Origin: Treponema sp.
Lineage (GTDB): Bacteria > Spirochaetota > Spirochaetia > Treponematales > Breznakiellaceae
DNA length: 64,000 bases
Direction of reading: 5' to 3'
Assembly (NCBI GenBank): GCA_009777335.1
Contig: WRMC01000002.1
Coordinates: 1-64,000, forward strand
Position numbers and translations under genes: made by a program. Below are positions 16,691 to 24,977 of the stretch, one piece after another (the stretch's first letter is position 1; each line of letters starts with the position of its first letter). The notes below the pieces were generated by a model that did no database searches, had not been told where the DNA came from, and saw only the letters and a list, made by a program, of their open reading frames with translations.

Positions 16691-17608
16691 ATGCTAAAAG
16701 GACGGCATTATATTGAGCCCCTGGACCTATCCAAAGAGGAGATGGAAGGCCTCTTTGGACGGGCCAGCGAGATCATTTCAAAACCCGATGAATTCCGGGA
16801 CCTCTGCCGGGGCAAGATCCTGGCCACCCTCTTTTTTGAACCCTCTACCAGAACCCGGCTCTCCTTTGAAGCTGCCATGCTGCGGCTGGGGGGGAGCTGC
16901 CTGGGCTTTGCCGAGCCGGGCTCCAGCTCCGCCTCCAAGGGGGAGAGCCTGGCTGACACCATCAGAACCGTGGCCTGCTATGCCGACGCCATCGTTATGC
17001 GCAACCCCAAGGAGGGGGCGGCCCTGCTGGCTTCCCGCTACTCGGAGGTGCCGGTGATTAATGCCGGGGACGGGGGCCACCACCATCCCACCCAGACCCT
17101 GACGGACCTCTTAACCATCCGGCAGCTCCGGGGAGAAATTGGACACATGTGCATAGGTTTCTGCGGGGACCTCAAGTTTGGCCGCACCGTCCACTCCCTG
17201 GTAGACACCCTGGCCAGGTACGAGGGCATCAAGATGGTCTTTATCTCCCCCCGGGAGCTGAGCATCCCCGATTACCTGAGCACGGGCCCCATTGCCAGGA
17301 ACCAGGTGGAGGTTCACTTTACCGACAGTTTGGAAAAGGTAATCGGAGACCTGGACATCCTCTATATGACCAGGGTGCAGAGGGAGCGTTTCTTTAACGA
17401 AGAAGAATATATCCGGTTAAAGGACAGCTATATTCTTAACAAGGAAAAAATGCTTCTGGCGAAAAAGGACATGACGATCCTTCACCCCCTGCCCAGGGTC
17501 AACGAGATAGACCTGGAGGTGGACGAGGACCCCAGGGCGGCATACTTTAAGCAGGCGAAGTTTGGCATGTACGTAAGGATGGCCCTCTTGTCATCCATAA
17601 TAGCTTAG
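16691..17608 (+). CDS. pyrB: Aspartate carbamoyltransferase catalytic subunit
   Basis: 305 residues. Condenses carbamoyl phosphate and aspartate in de novo pyrimidine synthesis. Motifs seen: [13 protein letters not shown] (carbamoyl phosphate loop, about residues 48-60), the SSSASKGES loop with Ser80/Lys84 equivalents, [14 protein letters not shown], and HPLPRVNEI near the C-terminus. Start at ATG 16691, directly behind GGGAGGAGCC; the ATG-like start 12 bases earlier overlaps that ribosome-binding site. The regulatory subunit gene follows by 11 bases, so the enzyme is the allosteric class B (PyrB6PyrI6) form. Confidence 0.97.
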   Translation: MLKGRHYIEPLDLSKEEMEGLFGRASEIISKPDEFRDLCRGKILATLFFEPSTRTRLSFEAAMLRLGGSCLGFAEPGSSSASKGESLADTIRTVACYADAIVMRNPKEGAALLASRYSEVPVINAGDGGHHHPTQTLTDLLTIRQLRGEIGHMCIGFCGDLKFGRTVHSLVDTLARYEGIKMVFISPRELSIPDYLSTGPIARNQVEVHFTDSLEKVIGDLDILYMTRVQRERFFNEEEYIRLKDSYILNKEKMLLAKKDMTILHPLPRVNEIDLEVDEDPRAAYFKQAKFGMYVRMALLSSIIA

Positions 17609-17619
17609 GGGAGGCTAAG

Positions 17620-18054
17620 ATGGTAAACATAGATAAAATACGCAACGGCATCGTAATCGATCATATTAAAAGCGGCCAGGGGATTAGGATTTTTAACTGG
17701 CTGGGTTTGGACAGGGCCAAGTACACCGTGGCCTTTGTGGTAAACGCCAGCTCTAACCGCTACGACCGGAAGGACATTATCAAGATCGATAACACCATAG
17801 ATATTAATTTTGATCTGTTGGGTTTAATCGACCCCAACATCACCGTAAACATAATCGAGAATGAAGAAATTACCGAGAAGATAAAATTAAAGCTCCCCGA
17901 AAAAGTAGAGAACGTGATCCTATGCAAGAACCCCCGCTGTATAACCTCCAGCGAAAGCTATATCCCCCATGTGTTCTCATTGGTCAGCACCGAAGAGCGG
18001 ACCTACCGCTGTGAGTACTGCGACGAGATCCGCTCCGCCGGGGACTTTAGGTAG
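17620..18054 (+). CDS. pyrI: Aspartate carbamoyltransferase regulatory subunit
   Basis: 144 residues. The N-terminal allosteric domain (about 1-95) starts NIDKIRNGIVIDHIKSGQG and would bind CTP/ATP. The C-terminal zinc domain carries the four ligands as CKNPRC (102 and 107) and CEYC (131 and 134), which contact the catalytic chain. GGGGAGG precedes ATG 17620. The stop codon abuts the stop of the convergent mnmE with no spacer, so no room exists for a terminator between them. Confidence 0.97.
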   Translation: MVNIDKIRNGIVIDHIKSGQGIRIFNWLGLDRAKYTVAFVVNASSNRYDRKDIIKIDNTIDINFDLLGLIDPNITVNIIENEEITEKIKLKLPEKVENVILCKNPRCITSSESYIPHVFSLVSTEERTYRCEYCDEIRSAGDFR

Positions 18055-19461
18055 CTATTTTCCCACGCAAAAATTACTGAACATGAGTTCCAGGATCTCC
18101 ATGGAAGAGATCTCCCCGGTTATTTCGCCCAGGGAAGAAAGGGCCTCCCGGATGAGGGGGGCTATGAGGTCCAGGGCCTCTTCCCGGTTAGAAAGCTCCA
18201 GGGCCTCGGAAAGATACTTAATGCTTGAGTCGATCAGGTCCTTCTGCCTCTGGCTTCCCGGCCCTGGAGCAGTTTCTTCATGGGTGTTATGTTTGCCCCC
18301 CTGGGGCCCCTTCAAGGTCTCTGCCATGAGGCTCAGGAGGCTGGGGATCCCTTCGCCGGTGGCAGCACTCACCCTAAGATAGGGGCCTTCACTGAAGCCC
18401 CCCAGGTCGGCCTTGTTCCATAGGGCGATGAGGGGCTTCTGGGACCCATGGCGGAGGATAAAATCTCTGTCTTCCTCATTTATTCCCAGGGCCCCGTCTA
18501 TGACATAGATGACCAGGTCGGCCCTATCCAAAAGTTCCATGGTCCGTTCTATGCCCATGCGCTCGGCCTCTTCGTCCTCCTCCGCCTCCCTGAGCCCCGC
18601 GGTGTCGATGAGCCTTAGGGGGATTCCCTCCAGGGCGATGAGGGCCTCGATCCAGTCCCTGGTGGTACCGGCCCTGGCGCTGACTATGGACCTGTCTTCC
18701 CTTAAGAGGTAATTAAAGAGGCTGGATTTTCCCGCGTTGGGCCTTCCGGCAATGACCGCCAGGGCTCCCTCGGCGTAGATTCGCTCCTCCTGCCATAGTT
18801 CCGAAAGTTTTTGCAAGCGGGAAAGGGCCTCTTCCGCCTGGGCTTTTTGAGGGAGCCGGCCGGCAATTTCTTCCTCGGTAGAAACCGAGACCTCATCTTC
18901 TGAGTAATCCAGGTAGATCTCTGCCCCGGCAAGGACCTCCGCCAGGAGCCGGGCTATGGCGGAGATCTCGGCTTCCAGGCGGCCCGAGAGACGCCGCAGG
19001 GCCTGGAGACGGCCCTCCTGGGTTTTGGCTTCCACCAGCTCCATCACCGATTCGGCCCGGGTCAGGTCCAGCTTGCCGTTCATGAAGGCCCGGAAGCTAA
19101 ACTCCCCCGGCAGGGCCTGGCGGAACCCGGCTTTAATCAGGGCCCCCTCCAGGGCCTGGATGACCGCCAGGCTCCCATGGCAGGAAATGTCTATGCCCTC
19201 TTCGCCGGTAAAGCTCCGGGGGGCCCGGTAGACCGTGAGCATGACCTCGTCGATCTGCTCCCCGGTCTGGGGATCGAGGAGCCACCCGTGGAGGCTGCTG
19301 TTTCCCCGGGCCTTAAGGAGGGCCCTGGGCCGGGAGAAGATCCTGGAAGAGAGCTCTAGGGCACCCTCTCCGCTGCAGCGGAAAAGGGCCAGGGCGCTGG
19401 GGGCCCGGGGACTTGCCAGGGCCATGATGGGGTCCGCTGAGCCATATCCAGCTTTGTTCAT
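18055..19461 (-). CDS. mnmE: tRNA modification GTPase MnmE (TrmE)
   Basis: 468 residues. With MnmG it installs carboxymethylaminomethyl groups on wobble uridine of certain tRNAs. The N-terminal folate-binding domain (about 1-120) begins ADPIMALASPRAPSALALFR; the G domain is inserted in the helical domain with the P-loop GRPNAGKSSLFN (about 225), LIDTAGLRE and the base-recognition NKAD; the C-terminus is the diagnostic CxGK (CVGK). The start at 19461 follows CCAGGAGGAGCC and overlaps the upstream membrane-protein stop by four bases (ATGA). The longer frame beyond it is out of register with any gene. Third gene of a small minus-strand operon. Confidence 0.97.
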   Translation of the reverse strand: MNKAGYGSADPIMALASPRAPSALALFRCSGEGALELSSRIFSRPRALLKARGNSSLHGWLLDPQTGEQIDEVMLTVYRAPRSFTGEEGIDISCHGSLAVIQALEGALIKAGFRQALPGEFSFRAFMNGKLDLTRAESVMELVEAKTQEGRLQALRRLSGRLEAEISAIARLLAEVLAGAEIYLDYSEDEVSVSTEEEIAGRLPQKAQAEEALSRLQKLSELWQEERIYAEGALAVIAGRPNAGKSSLFNYLLREDRSIVSARAGTTRDWIEALIALEGIPLRLIDTAGLREAEEDEEAERMGIERTMELLDRADLVIYVIDGALGINEEDRDFILRHGSQKPLIALWNKADLGGFSEGPYLRVSAATGEGIPSLLSLMAETLKGPQGGKHNTHEETAPGPGSQRQKDLIDSSIKYLSEALELSNREEALDLIAPLIREALSSLGEITGEISSMEILELMFSNFCVGK

Positions 19462-20120
19462 GGCTCCTCCTGGTTCTGGGGGGCCAGGCCCATCTGCTGA
19501 AAGGCCCTGGGGGCTCCGGCGGCGGTCCAAAGACCGGCCAGGCCATAGAGGATGAACTGCCCCATGGGGTAAAGGGGAGAAGAACCGCCCCAGATTGCAA
19601 ACCCTTGAAAGAGGCTGGCCTCGCCGGGCAGAAAGAGGGGGCCCGCCAAAAAGATCAAGGCCAGGCCCAGGCTCCCGGTGAGGCAGCGGATTGTCACCAG
19701 AAGAAGCTTGGGCAGGGCTCTTTTCCCCCCTTCCCGGGCGCAAAAGGGGAAGCGGGCCTTCATGGTGGTGTAGCCCAGGGCAAAGCCCAGGAGGAAGGCC
19801 CCAGGGGTCCTATCCAGGGGGTAGAGGCCGTTCATGGTGAGGACCAGGAGGGCGGCCCCCATGTTGAAAAACCGGGCATCTATGGCGGAGAGCTTTTGTT
19901 TTAGCCGGGGAATGAGGAGAAGGCCCCCGCCCAGGAAGAGAGCTCCCAGGACCCAGCTGGCTGCCATGACCAGGATCTGATCCTGGGGGTAAAACGAGAA
20001 CTGGCTTAAGCAAAGATTGATCCAGGACGAGAGAGTGAGGAGGAAGATGAGCCAGAAGCCCCGCCTTTCATCGAGGCCCCAGTAGACTAAAAACAGCAGG
20101 GGAATGAAGTGTTGGAGCAT
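19458..20120 (-). CDS. Integral membrane protein, possibly a degenerate PAP2-like protein
   Basis: 220 residues with about six hydrophobic helices. The opening LLFLVYWGLDERRGFWLIFLL resembles the entry to spirochaetal PAP2 (phosphatidic acid phosphatase) membrane proteins, and GLYPLDRTPGAFLLGFALGY resembles the segment after their last catalytic motif. The catalytic signatures themselves (KxxxxxxRP, PSGH, SRxxxxxHxxxD) are not seen. I infer a PAP2-derived protein without phosphatase activity, at low certainty. Coupled to mnmE by an ATGA overlap and one base away from the upstream lipoprotein gene's stop. Confidence 0.55.
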   Translation of the reverse strand: MLQHFIPLLFLVYWGLDERRGFWLIFLLTLSSWINLCLSQFSFYPQDQILVMAASWVLGALFLGGGLLLIPRLKQKLSAIDARFFNMGAALLVLTMNGLYPLDRTPGAFLLGFALGYTTMKARFPFCAREGGKRALPKLLLVTIRCLTGSLGLALIFLAGPLFLPGEASLFQGFAIWGGSSPLYPMGQFILYGLAGLWTAAGAPRAFQQMGLAPQNQEEP

Positions 20121-20121
20121 T

Positions 20122-20832
20122 TTAAAAGCCCTCGAAGAAGGAGTCGATCACCCTATTGGTGTCACTCACCTGATCCCTCGAAGGGGGAGGGATGGGATTA
20201 AGGGATCTCAGGATCTCCTGGAACTGGGAGGCAAAGAGCTGCTCCTCTATGGTGACCAAAATCAAGAACTCCCAGGAAATCCGCTCCATGGGAGTATCAT
20301 AGGGATCATCCAGGTCCTCCGGGTCCGGGGGGTCGGGGATAAAGTGCCAGCGGATCCAAAAGTCCCCGGCCCTCTGGGGGCCCTCCCAGGGAAAGTCCGA
20401 GGCGGCCCGGATCAGGGCGGGGAAAAAACTCCCATAGGTTTCCGGGTCTTCGGCGGCGAGAAGGAAGCGCTCCTCTATCCGCCTCGAAGCCAGGAGGGGA
20501 AAATCCAGCTCCGCAGAAAAACCCTCCCGCCACTGGGCCAGGGCGGGGAAGCTAATCCCCTCGTTCCGGCTTACAAAGACCCTGGTTCCCTCGTACTCTT
20601 CCAGGGTTTCTACTTCCCTTAGGCCCCCCTCTAAAAAGGCGGTCACCCATTCGGGCATTTCGTTTCGGGTTCCCTGATTTTGGTGATCCATGACAATGAG
20701 GGTCCCCGGAATTTCCACCGCCCGGGGATGATCCGAGAGGTCGAAGATCCTCCGGGGGACCGGCCGGTTGAGGCAGGAGGAAAAGAGGAGTATGACAAGA
20801 CATGAGTAAAAGGCCAGCTTTTTAATAACCAT
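20122..20832 (-). CDS. Lipoprotein of unknown function
   Basis: 236 residues from the ATG at 20832 (MVIKKLAFYSC). The signal peptide ends in the lipobox FSSC. Downstream the chain is acidic and aromatic with a segment of alternating Asp/Pro (DPPDPEDLDDPYD) around residue 175. No family recognised. AGGAGGGG lies immediately before the chosen ATG, closer than usual; the frame is open for 15 more codons upstream but without signal-peptide character. First gene of the lipoprotein/membrane protein/mnmE operon, and divergent from alr. Confidence 0.65.
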   Translation of the reverse strand: MVIKKLAFYSCLVILLFSSCLNRPVPRRIFDLSDHPRAVEIPGTLIVMDHQNQGTRNEMPEWVTAFLEGGLREVETLEEYEGTRVFVSRNEGISFPALAQWREGFSAELDFPLLASRRIEERFLLAAEDPETYGSFFPALIRAASDFPWEGPQRAGDFWIRWHFIPDPPDPEDLDDPYDTPMERISWEFLILVTIEEQLFASQFQEILRSLNPIPPPSRDQVSDTNRVIDSFFEGF

Positions 20833-20914
20833 CCCCTCCTGGTTTGGGTAGCTCCCCCGCTTAGAGTAGGCGAGCACCTCCAGTATATCGTATTATTTTT
20901 TTAGGAGTAAGTTA

Positions 20915-22027
20915 ATGCCGTTTCTCTCTGCCGCCAGGCTGCGAATCAACCTGGGGGCCCTAAAAAGCAACATCGACACCGCCAGAAGCCGCCTTGGCCC
21001 CGGCCCCCTCATCTGTCTTCCGGTAAAGGCCGATGCCTACGGACACGGGATGATCCCCGTGGCCCGGGCCGCCCTGGAAGCGGGGGTCCAATGGCTGGCG
21101 GTTTCAGAACCCTCCGAGGGGGCCGCCCTGAGGGAGGCCGGCATAAAAGCTCCCATCCTCCTCCTCTACCAAAGCCTTCCTTTAGATCTGGATGAGATCA
21201 TAGCCCTGGACCTGGTTCCCCTGGTTCATGACCGGGAGTTCATCGAAGAGTGCCGGGGGGCCGCCGAGAGAGCGGGGAAGCAGCTGACGGTACATCTTAA
21301 GGTTGATACGGGCATGGGCCGCTTTGGCTGCCGCCCCGAAGAAGCCGCTCCCCTGGCGGGTCTTATCGCATCCTCCCCCCGGCTGAGACTGGGGGGCCTG
21401 GCCACCCATTTTTCGGCGGCCGACTCCCCGGAGGCCGATGACCTGGCCTACACCCAGGAACAGATCCGCCGCTTTAAGGAGGCGGCCTCTGCCGTAAAAG
21501 CGGCGGGGATAAATCCGGGGCTCCTCCATGGGGCCAACTCCGGGGCCCTCTGCTTTCACCAAGATTCTTATTTCGACATGGTCCGGCCGGGGCTATTCTT
21601 ATACGGCTATTCCCCCTCCCCATCTTTAGCCGCCGAACCCCTCATGGCCCTGACCAGTAAGGTGGTGAGCATCAAGAAGGTCCTCCAGGGCGAAGCGGTC
21701 TCCTACGGCCGGACCTGGATAGCCAGCCAGGACACCTGCATCGGGATCATCCCCCTGGGCTATGCCGATGGCTTTTCCCGCTCCCTCTCGGGGCGCCACC
21801 GGGTCAGCATCCGGGGCAGGACCTATCCCCTGGTGGGGCGGATCTGCATGGCCCACTGCATGATCGATCTGGGACCAAGCCCGGAGGTTCAGCGCTGGGA
21901 CGAGGTCACGATTTTTGGCAATGGCCATGGTAGTGCCGCTGACCTGGCAGATCTATTGGGGACCATCCCCTACGAGATTACCTGCACCATCCACCCCCGG
22001 GTTCCCCGGGAGTACTATCCGTGCTGA
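20915..22027 (+). CDS. alr: Alanine racemase
   Basis: 370 residues, PLP-dependent enzyme that makes D-alanine for peptidoglycan. The PLP lysine lies in CLPVKADAYGHG (about residue 37-38), the TIM-barrel domain contains KVDTGMGRFGC and MVRPGLFLYGY, and the second catalytic residue is the Tyr of PLGYADGFSR in the C-terminal beta domain, followed by GRICMAHCMIDLG. TTAGGAGTAAG precedes ATG 20915. Convergent with the large membrane protein gene, overlapping it by 13 bases. Confidence 0.97.
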   Translation: MPFLSAARLRINLGALKSNIDTARSRLGPGPLICLPVKADAYGHGMIPVARAALEAGVQWLAVSEPSEGAALREAGIKAPILLLYQSLPLDLDEIIALDLVPLVHDREFIEECRGAAERAGKQLTVHLKVDTGMGRFGCRPEEAAPLAGLIASSPRLRLGGLATHFSAADSPEADDLAYTQEQIRRFKEAASAVKAAGINPGLLHGANSGALCFHQDSYFDMVRPGLFLYGYSPSPSLAAEPLMALTSKVVSIKKVLQGEAVSYGRTWIASQDTCIGIIPLGYADGFSRSLSGRHRVSIRGRTYPLVGRICMAHCMIDLGPSPEVQRWDEVTIFGNGHGSAADLADLLGTIPYEITCTIHPRVPREYYPC

Positions 22028-23760
22028 GCCGCCAGAACTATTAGGGAAATTATAAAGAGCACCAGGGCCCCCAGCCCCAAGACCAGGGCGGCGGAGAAAA
22101 AGCCCATGGTAATGACCGCCCAGACCCCCAGGTTATGAATCCAGATCTGTAAAATCTGAATCGCCCCGTTAAAGATCACCGGAAGGATAAAGAGCATGGG
22201 AAAGCCTATATAACGGATGGGAATGCGGGCCCTAAAGCGCCAGCCCAGGACTATGGTGAACATACTCAAGGGGAGGAGGAGCAAGGGGTGGGAAAAACGC
22301 CGCAGAATTTCCGCCTCGAAGACCTGGGGCAGGTGGCCGTAGGGGCCCAGGAAGTCGGCCCCCCTTCTTAATTGGGCCACCGTGAGCCCCGAAAGGCCCC
22401 GGGGCACCTCGGCAAGCAAGAGAAAGGTGTCCCAGCTAAGGGGCAGGTTGATGGATGCGGGGCCCCCCGAGTAACCCAGGCCCCAGGTCACCGGTTCCCA
22501 GAAGATGCTGTTGTCGTCTCGGTCCAGGGCCCTTAAGAGGATGGCCACCCCGGGGCGGGAAACATAGGAAAGGGGAATGACCTTTGCAAAGGGGGCATCG
22601 AGGCCCCAGAGGATCTGCCCCAGCTGGTCAAAGGCGAGGATCTCTATCCCCGTGGCATAGGCCGAATCGGAGCCTTTGGAGATGGAGCTAAAGCGTATCA
22701 CCAGCCGGCCCGAATCATAGGGGATGGAGTAGAGGGCTCCGGTGAGGACCCGCCCTAGGCTGAATTCAATTTCGTCGATAAAGAAGGCAACCCTGGTGAC
22801 CCCCTCTTCGCTTAGCTCCAGGTATTGCAGCACATCCGGATCATGGGGAGTTTCTTCCAGGAGATCCAGGAAGATGTAGTAGGCCCGGATCCATTCCTCT
22901 GCCAGAAGGGCCTCGTAGCCTTCCCGCTTAAGCCTAAAGAGCATATAGGCCCGGCTCTCTCTGGCATTGGGTTCCAGGGAGTTAATGCCGTTCCAGGCCA
23001 GACCCTCAAGGCGCCGGGCCAGGGCCACCTCGGCACTCCCCGGGGGACTCAGGCGGCTCCCCAGGGTGGCAAGCCAATGGGCATCAAAGTAGCGCTCTTC
23101 CCCCAGGGCCGTCTCGGCCATGACCAGGGCTTCGGTGGAAGTCAGGGGCCTGGCTCCCGGCAGGCCCGGCAGGCTGAGGTCAGGACCCTCGGGGTAGGGT
23201 CCGGCCATCCGGGCAGCTTCAAGCTGAATTTCTGTTTCGGTCCGCAGTCTTGCCAGTTCGGGGCTCCCGGGCCAGATACTCTCACAGATGCCCAGGAACT
23301 GGTAGGTCTCGTTCCATTCCCCCAGCTCCGCAAACTCCTGGGCCCGCTCCCGGGATAGCCGGTAGAGCCGGCTCTCGTAGAGGATGTTGGCTTCAAAGTC
23401 CTGGGCCAAGGGGAGGGCCAGAAAAAAGAGGAGCCCATAAAGGGCCGTCGCGCAAATGGCGGTGGTGATGGACTGGCTGAGGGACTGGAGGAACTGGGCA
23501 GAGAAGGGGCTCATGTCTTCCTGGTCGTGGACCTTAAAGCCGAAGGGAATGACCAGGGCCGAAAGGCAGAGGGCGGGGAAGAGATCCAGGAAGCTTAAGA
23601 AACCCTGGATTAGCCGCCAGGGGAGGGAGAAAAATGCCAGGGGTACCGGTTCTCCGGGGACAAAGAAGCGGAAGGCCATGATCACCAGGGCCGAGGCGAT
23701 TATATAGAAGAAGAAGATCCCCAGGGCCGAGCTGGGGGATTGGAGCTTTGCCTTAGCCAT
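22015..23760 (-). CDS. Large membrane protein with LptF/LptG-like topology
   Basis: 581 residues. Three hydrophobic helices at the N-terminus (about 13-35, 50-75 and 97-118), a soluble region of roughly 350 residues (119 to about 475), then three helices at the C-terminus. The junction GLSGLTVAQLRRGADFLG...EILRRFSHPLLLLPLSMF resembles the end of the periplasmic domain and fourth helix of LptF/LptG permeases, which extract lipid A from the inner membrane. The first part of the soluble region (SRERAQEFAELGEWNETYQF) looks like helical TPR-type repeats, which canonical LptF/G lack. It overlaps the upstream membrane-protein gene by eight bases, so the two are probably a pair. LptF/G assignment is inference. 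Confidence 0.6.
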   Translation of the reverse strand: MAKAKLQSPSSALGIFFFYIIASALVIMAFRFFVPGEPVPLAFFSLPWRLIQGFLSFLDLFPALCLSALVIPFGFKVHDQEDMSPFSAQFLQSLSQSITTAICATALYGLLFFLALPLAQDFEANILYESRLYRLSRERAQEFAELGEWNETYQFLGICESIWPGSPELARLRTETEIQLEAARMAGPYPEGPDLSLPGLPGARPLTSTEALVMAETALGEERYFDAHWLATLGSRLSPPGSAEVALARRLEGLAWNGINSLEPNARESRAYMLFRLKREGYEALLAEEWIRAYYIFLDLLEETPHDPDVLQYLELSEEGVTRVAFFIDEIEFSLGRVLTGALYSIPYDSGRLVIRFSSISKGSDSAYATGIEILAFDQLGQILWGLDAPFAKVIPLSYVSRPGVAILLRALDRDDNSIFWEPVTWGLGYSGGPASINLPLSWDTFLLLAEVPRGLSGLTVAQLRRGADFLGPYGHLPQVFEAEILRRFSHPLLLLPLSMFTIVLGWRFRARIPIRYIGFPMLFILPVIFNGAIQILQIWIHNLGVWAVITMGFFSAALVLGLGALVLFIISLIVLAAQHG

Positions 23761-24712
23761 TCCGCTGCCTCCTGGGACTGCTGCGCCGGGCCCGGCGCTT
23801 TTCGCCCCCCGCTGAGCTATGAAGGACTATGCGGCTGAGGAGGGTGTAAAAAAGGACCAGCACCGCCAGGGCCGTAAAAACCAGGGGGCTCAGCAGGGGA
23901 GGGGCAAGCCAATCCCCCACAAAGGTGCCTATGAGGGCCTGGATCTCCCTTGAGTTGGCCAGGGCCTCCAAAGAGAGGATGCCCCTAAAGACCAGGGCCC
24001 CGATAAAGAAATTCACCAGGGGCCAGTTGCTCAGTTCAAATAAAAAGCGCAGCGAAGCCAAAAGGAGGATGAGGGTAATAGCGTATGCCGCAAAGGAATA
24101 GAAGTCCGCATCGTGGCGGGAGAGAAGTTCCCGGGCACTCAGGCCCAGATCCATGTCCAGGCTCCGGATAAACCAGGGGACCCGGGCCTCGAAGGGGATG
24201 GCGGGGGTATTAAGGATGCTATTGTTGGGCCCCAGGGGAATTTCCTGGTAGATCAGATCCTCCCCGGGAATGGCGATCACCCGGGGCCCCCGGACCTCGG
24301 CGGTCTCCCGCAAGAGCACCATGGCGTTATCCCTCTGGGAAAGGATGAGCCCCGGGCCCGCAGAAATGGGCGGGACGGGGTTCAGGGCCGGCCGGAGGAT
24401 GGTGGTCCGGGTGATTCCCAGGGAGAGCCCCCAGGTAAAGCCCCAGGAGAGGATAAGGATGCAGATTAGGCTTAAGGGGATGGCTATGCTCCGCCGGGCG
24501 GAGTAACTAAGGGTAAGGCAGATTGATAGATAGAGGGTCAGGGGAAGGGCCAGCCAGGCAAATTCCGCCGGATCCCGGCCAGAGAGGGCCTCCACGGGGA
24601 TGGTCCGGGCCGCTAGCACCCAGGAGGCTAGGATATGAAAAAGGATGGAGCTCACAAAGATGATAAGGAAGGATATGCTGTAAAAAAGGGTAAGCTTAGC
24701 TATACTTTTCAT
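23753..24712 (-). CDS. Membrane protein with 3+3 helix topology, partner of the following gene
   Basis: 319 residues. Helices at about 7-30, 50-68 and 75-98, a soluble segment of about 105 residues (GPGLILSQRDNAMVLLRETAEV...), then helices at about 206-228, 232-255 and 280-303, ending in a strongly basic tail (GGEKRRARRSSPRRQRNG). The 3+3 layout around an extracytoplasmic domain mirrors its neighbour and LptF/LptG, although it is shorter than either. No catalytic motif seen. The start at 24712 (MKSIAKLTLFY) has only a distant GGGAG. It shares eight bases with the downstream gene. Confidence 0.6.
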   Translation of the reverse strand: MKSIAKLTLFYSISFLIIFVSSILFHILASWVLAARTIPVEALSGRDPAEFAWLALPLTLYLSICLTLSYSARRSIAIPLSLICILILSWGFTWGLSLGITRTTILRPALNPVPPISAGPGLILSQRDNAMVLLRETAEVRGPRVIAIPGEDLIYQEIPLGPNNSILNTPAIPFEARVPWFIRSLDMDLGLSARELLSRHDADFYSFAAYAITLILLLASLRFLFELSNWPLVNFFIGALVFRGILSLEALANSREIQALIGTFVGDWLAPPLLSPLVFTALAVLVLFYTLLSRIVLHSSAGGEKRRARRSSPRRQRNG

Positions 24713-24744
24713 CGTCCAGGGTTTTTCTCCCTTTTTTTAACAGG

Positions 24745-24975
24745 TTATACACAGTGAAAATGACAAAAGACCGGACTTTTGGCCAGCCCTGGATTTTTGC
24801 CCCTGGGCCTTTCTTCAATCCATCCTACCTAAAAAATACCTAATTCCTTGTATTACAAGGAATTATATCTATGCCGCCCAGGGCCCTCGGCTTTCTCTCT
24901 TAAGCTATGGAACCCCCGGATCATCTGCCAGGAAGGATCCCCCTGGGTGAACAAGTTTTCCACAGTCTATGCACA
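24745..24975 (+). promoter_or_regulatory. Intergenic region with three DnaA-box-like nonamers
   Basis: The 265-base gap between two minus-strand genes contains TTATACACA (24745-24753), TTTTCCACA (24956-24964) and CTATGCACA (24967-24975), all in the same orientation. The first two fit the TTWTNCACA consensus and the third has one mismatch. Together with the palindrome in the middle of the gap they suggest a DnaA-responsive regulatory region; no dnaA, dnaN or gyr gene is nearby, so an origin is not supported. Confidence 0.35.
24841..24865. promoter_or_regulatory. Perfect 12-base-arm palindrome (candidate operator)
   Basis: The arms TAATTCCTTGTA and TACAAGGAATTA are perfect reverse complements around a single central T. 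A symmetric AT-rich 25-base site of this kind is typical of a dimeric repressor operator. It lies about 130 bases upstream of the 319-residue membrane protein gene and just beyond the end of the pspA-like gene. Confidence 0.55.
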
Positions 24976-24977
24976 AT

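Noticed and set aside
24713-24977. Chromosomal replication origin
   Set aside because: DnaA-like boxes are few and no dnaA, dnaN, recF, gyr or par gene is nearby; mnmE alone, 5 kb away, is not enough.
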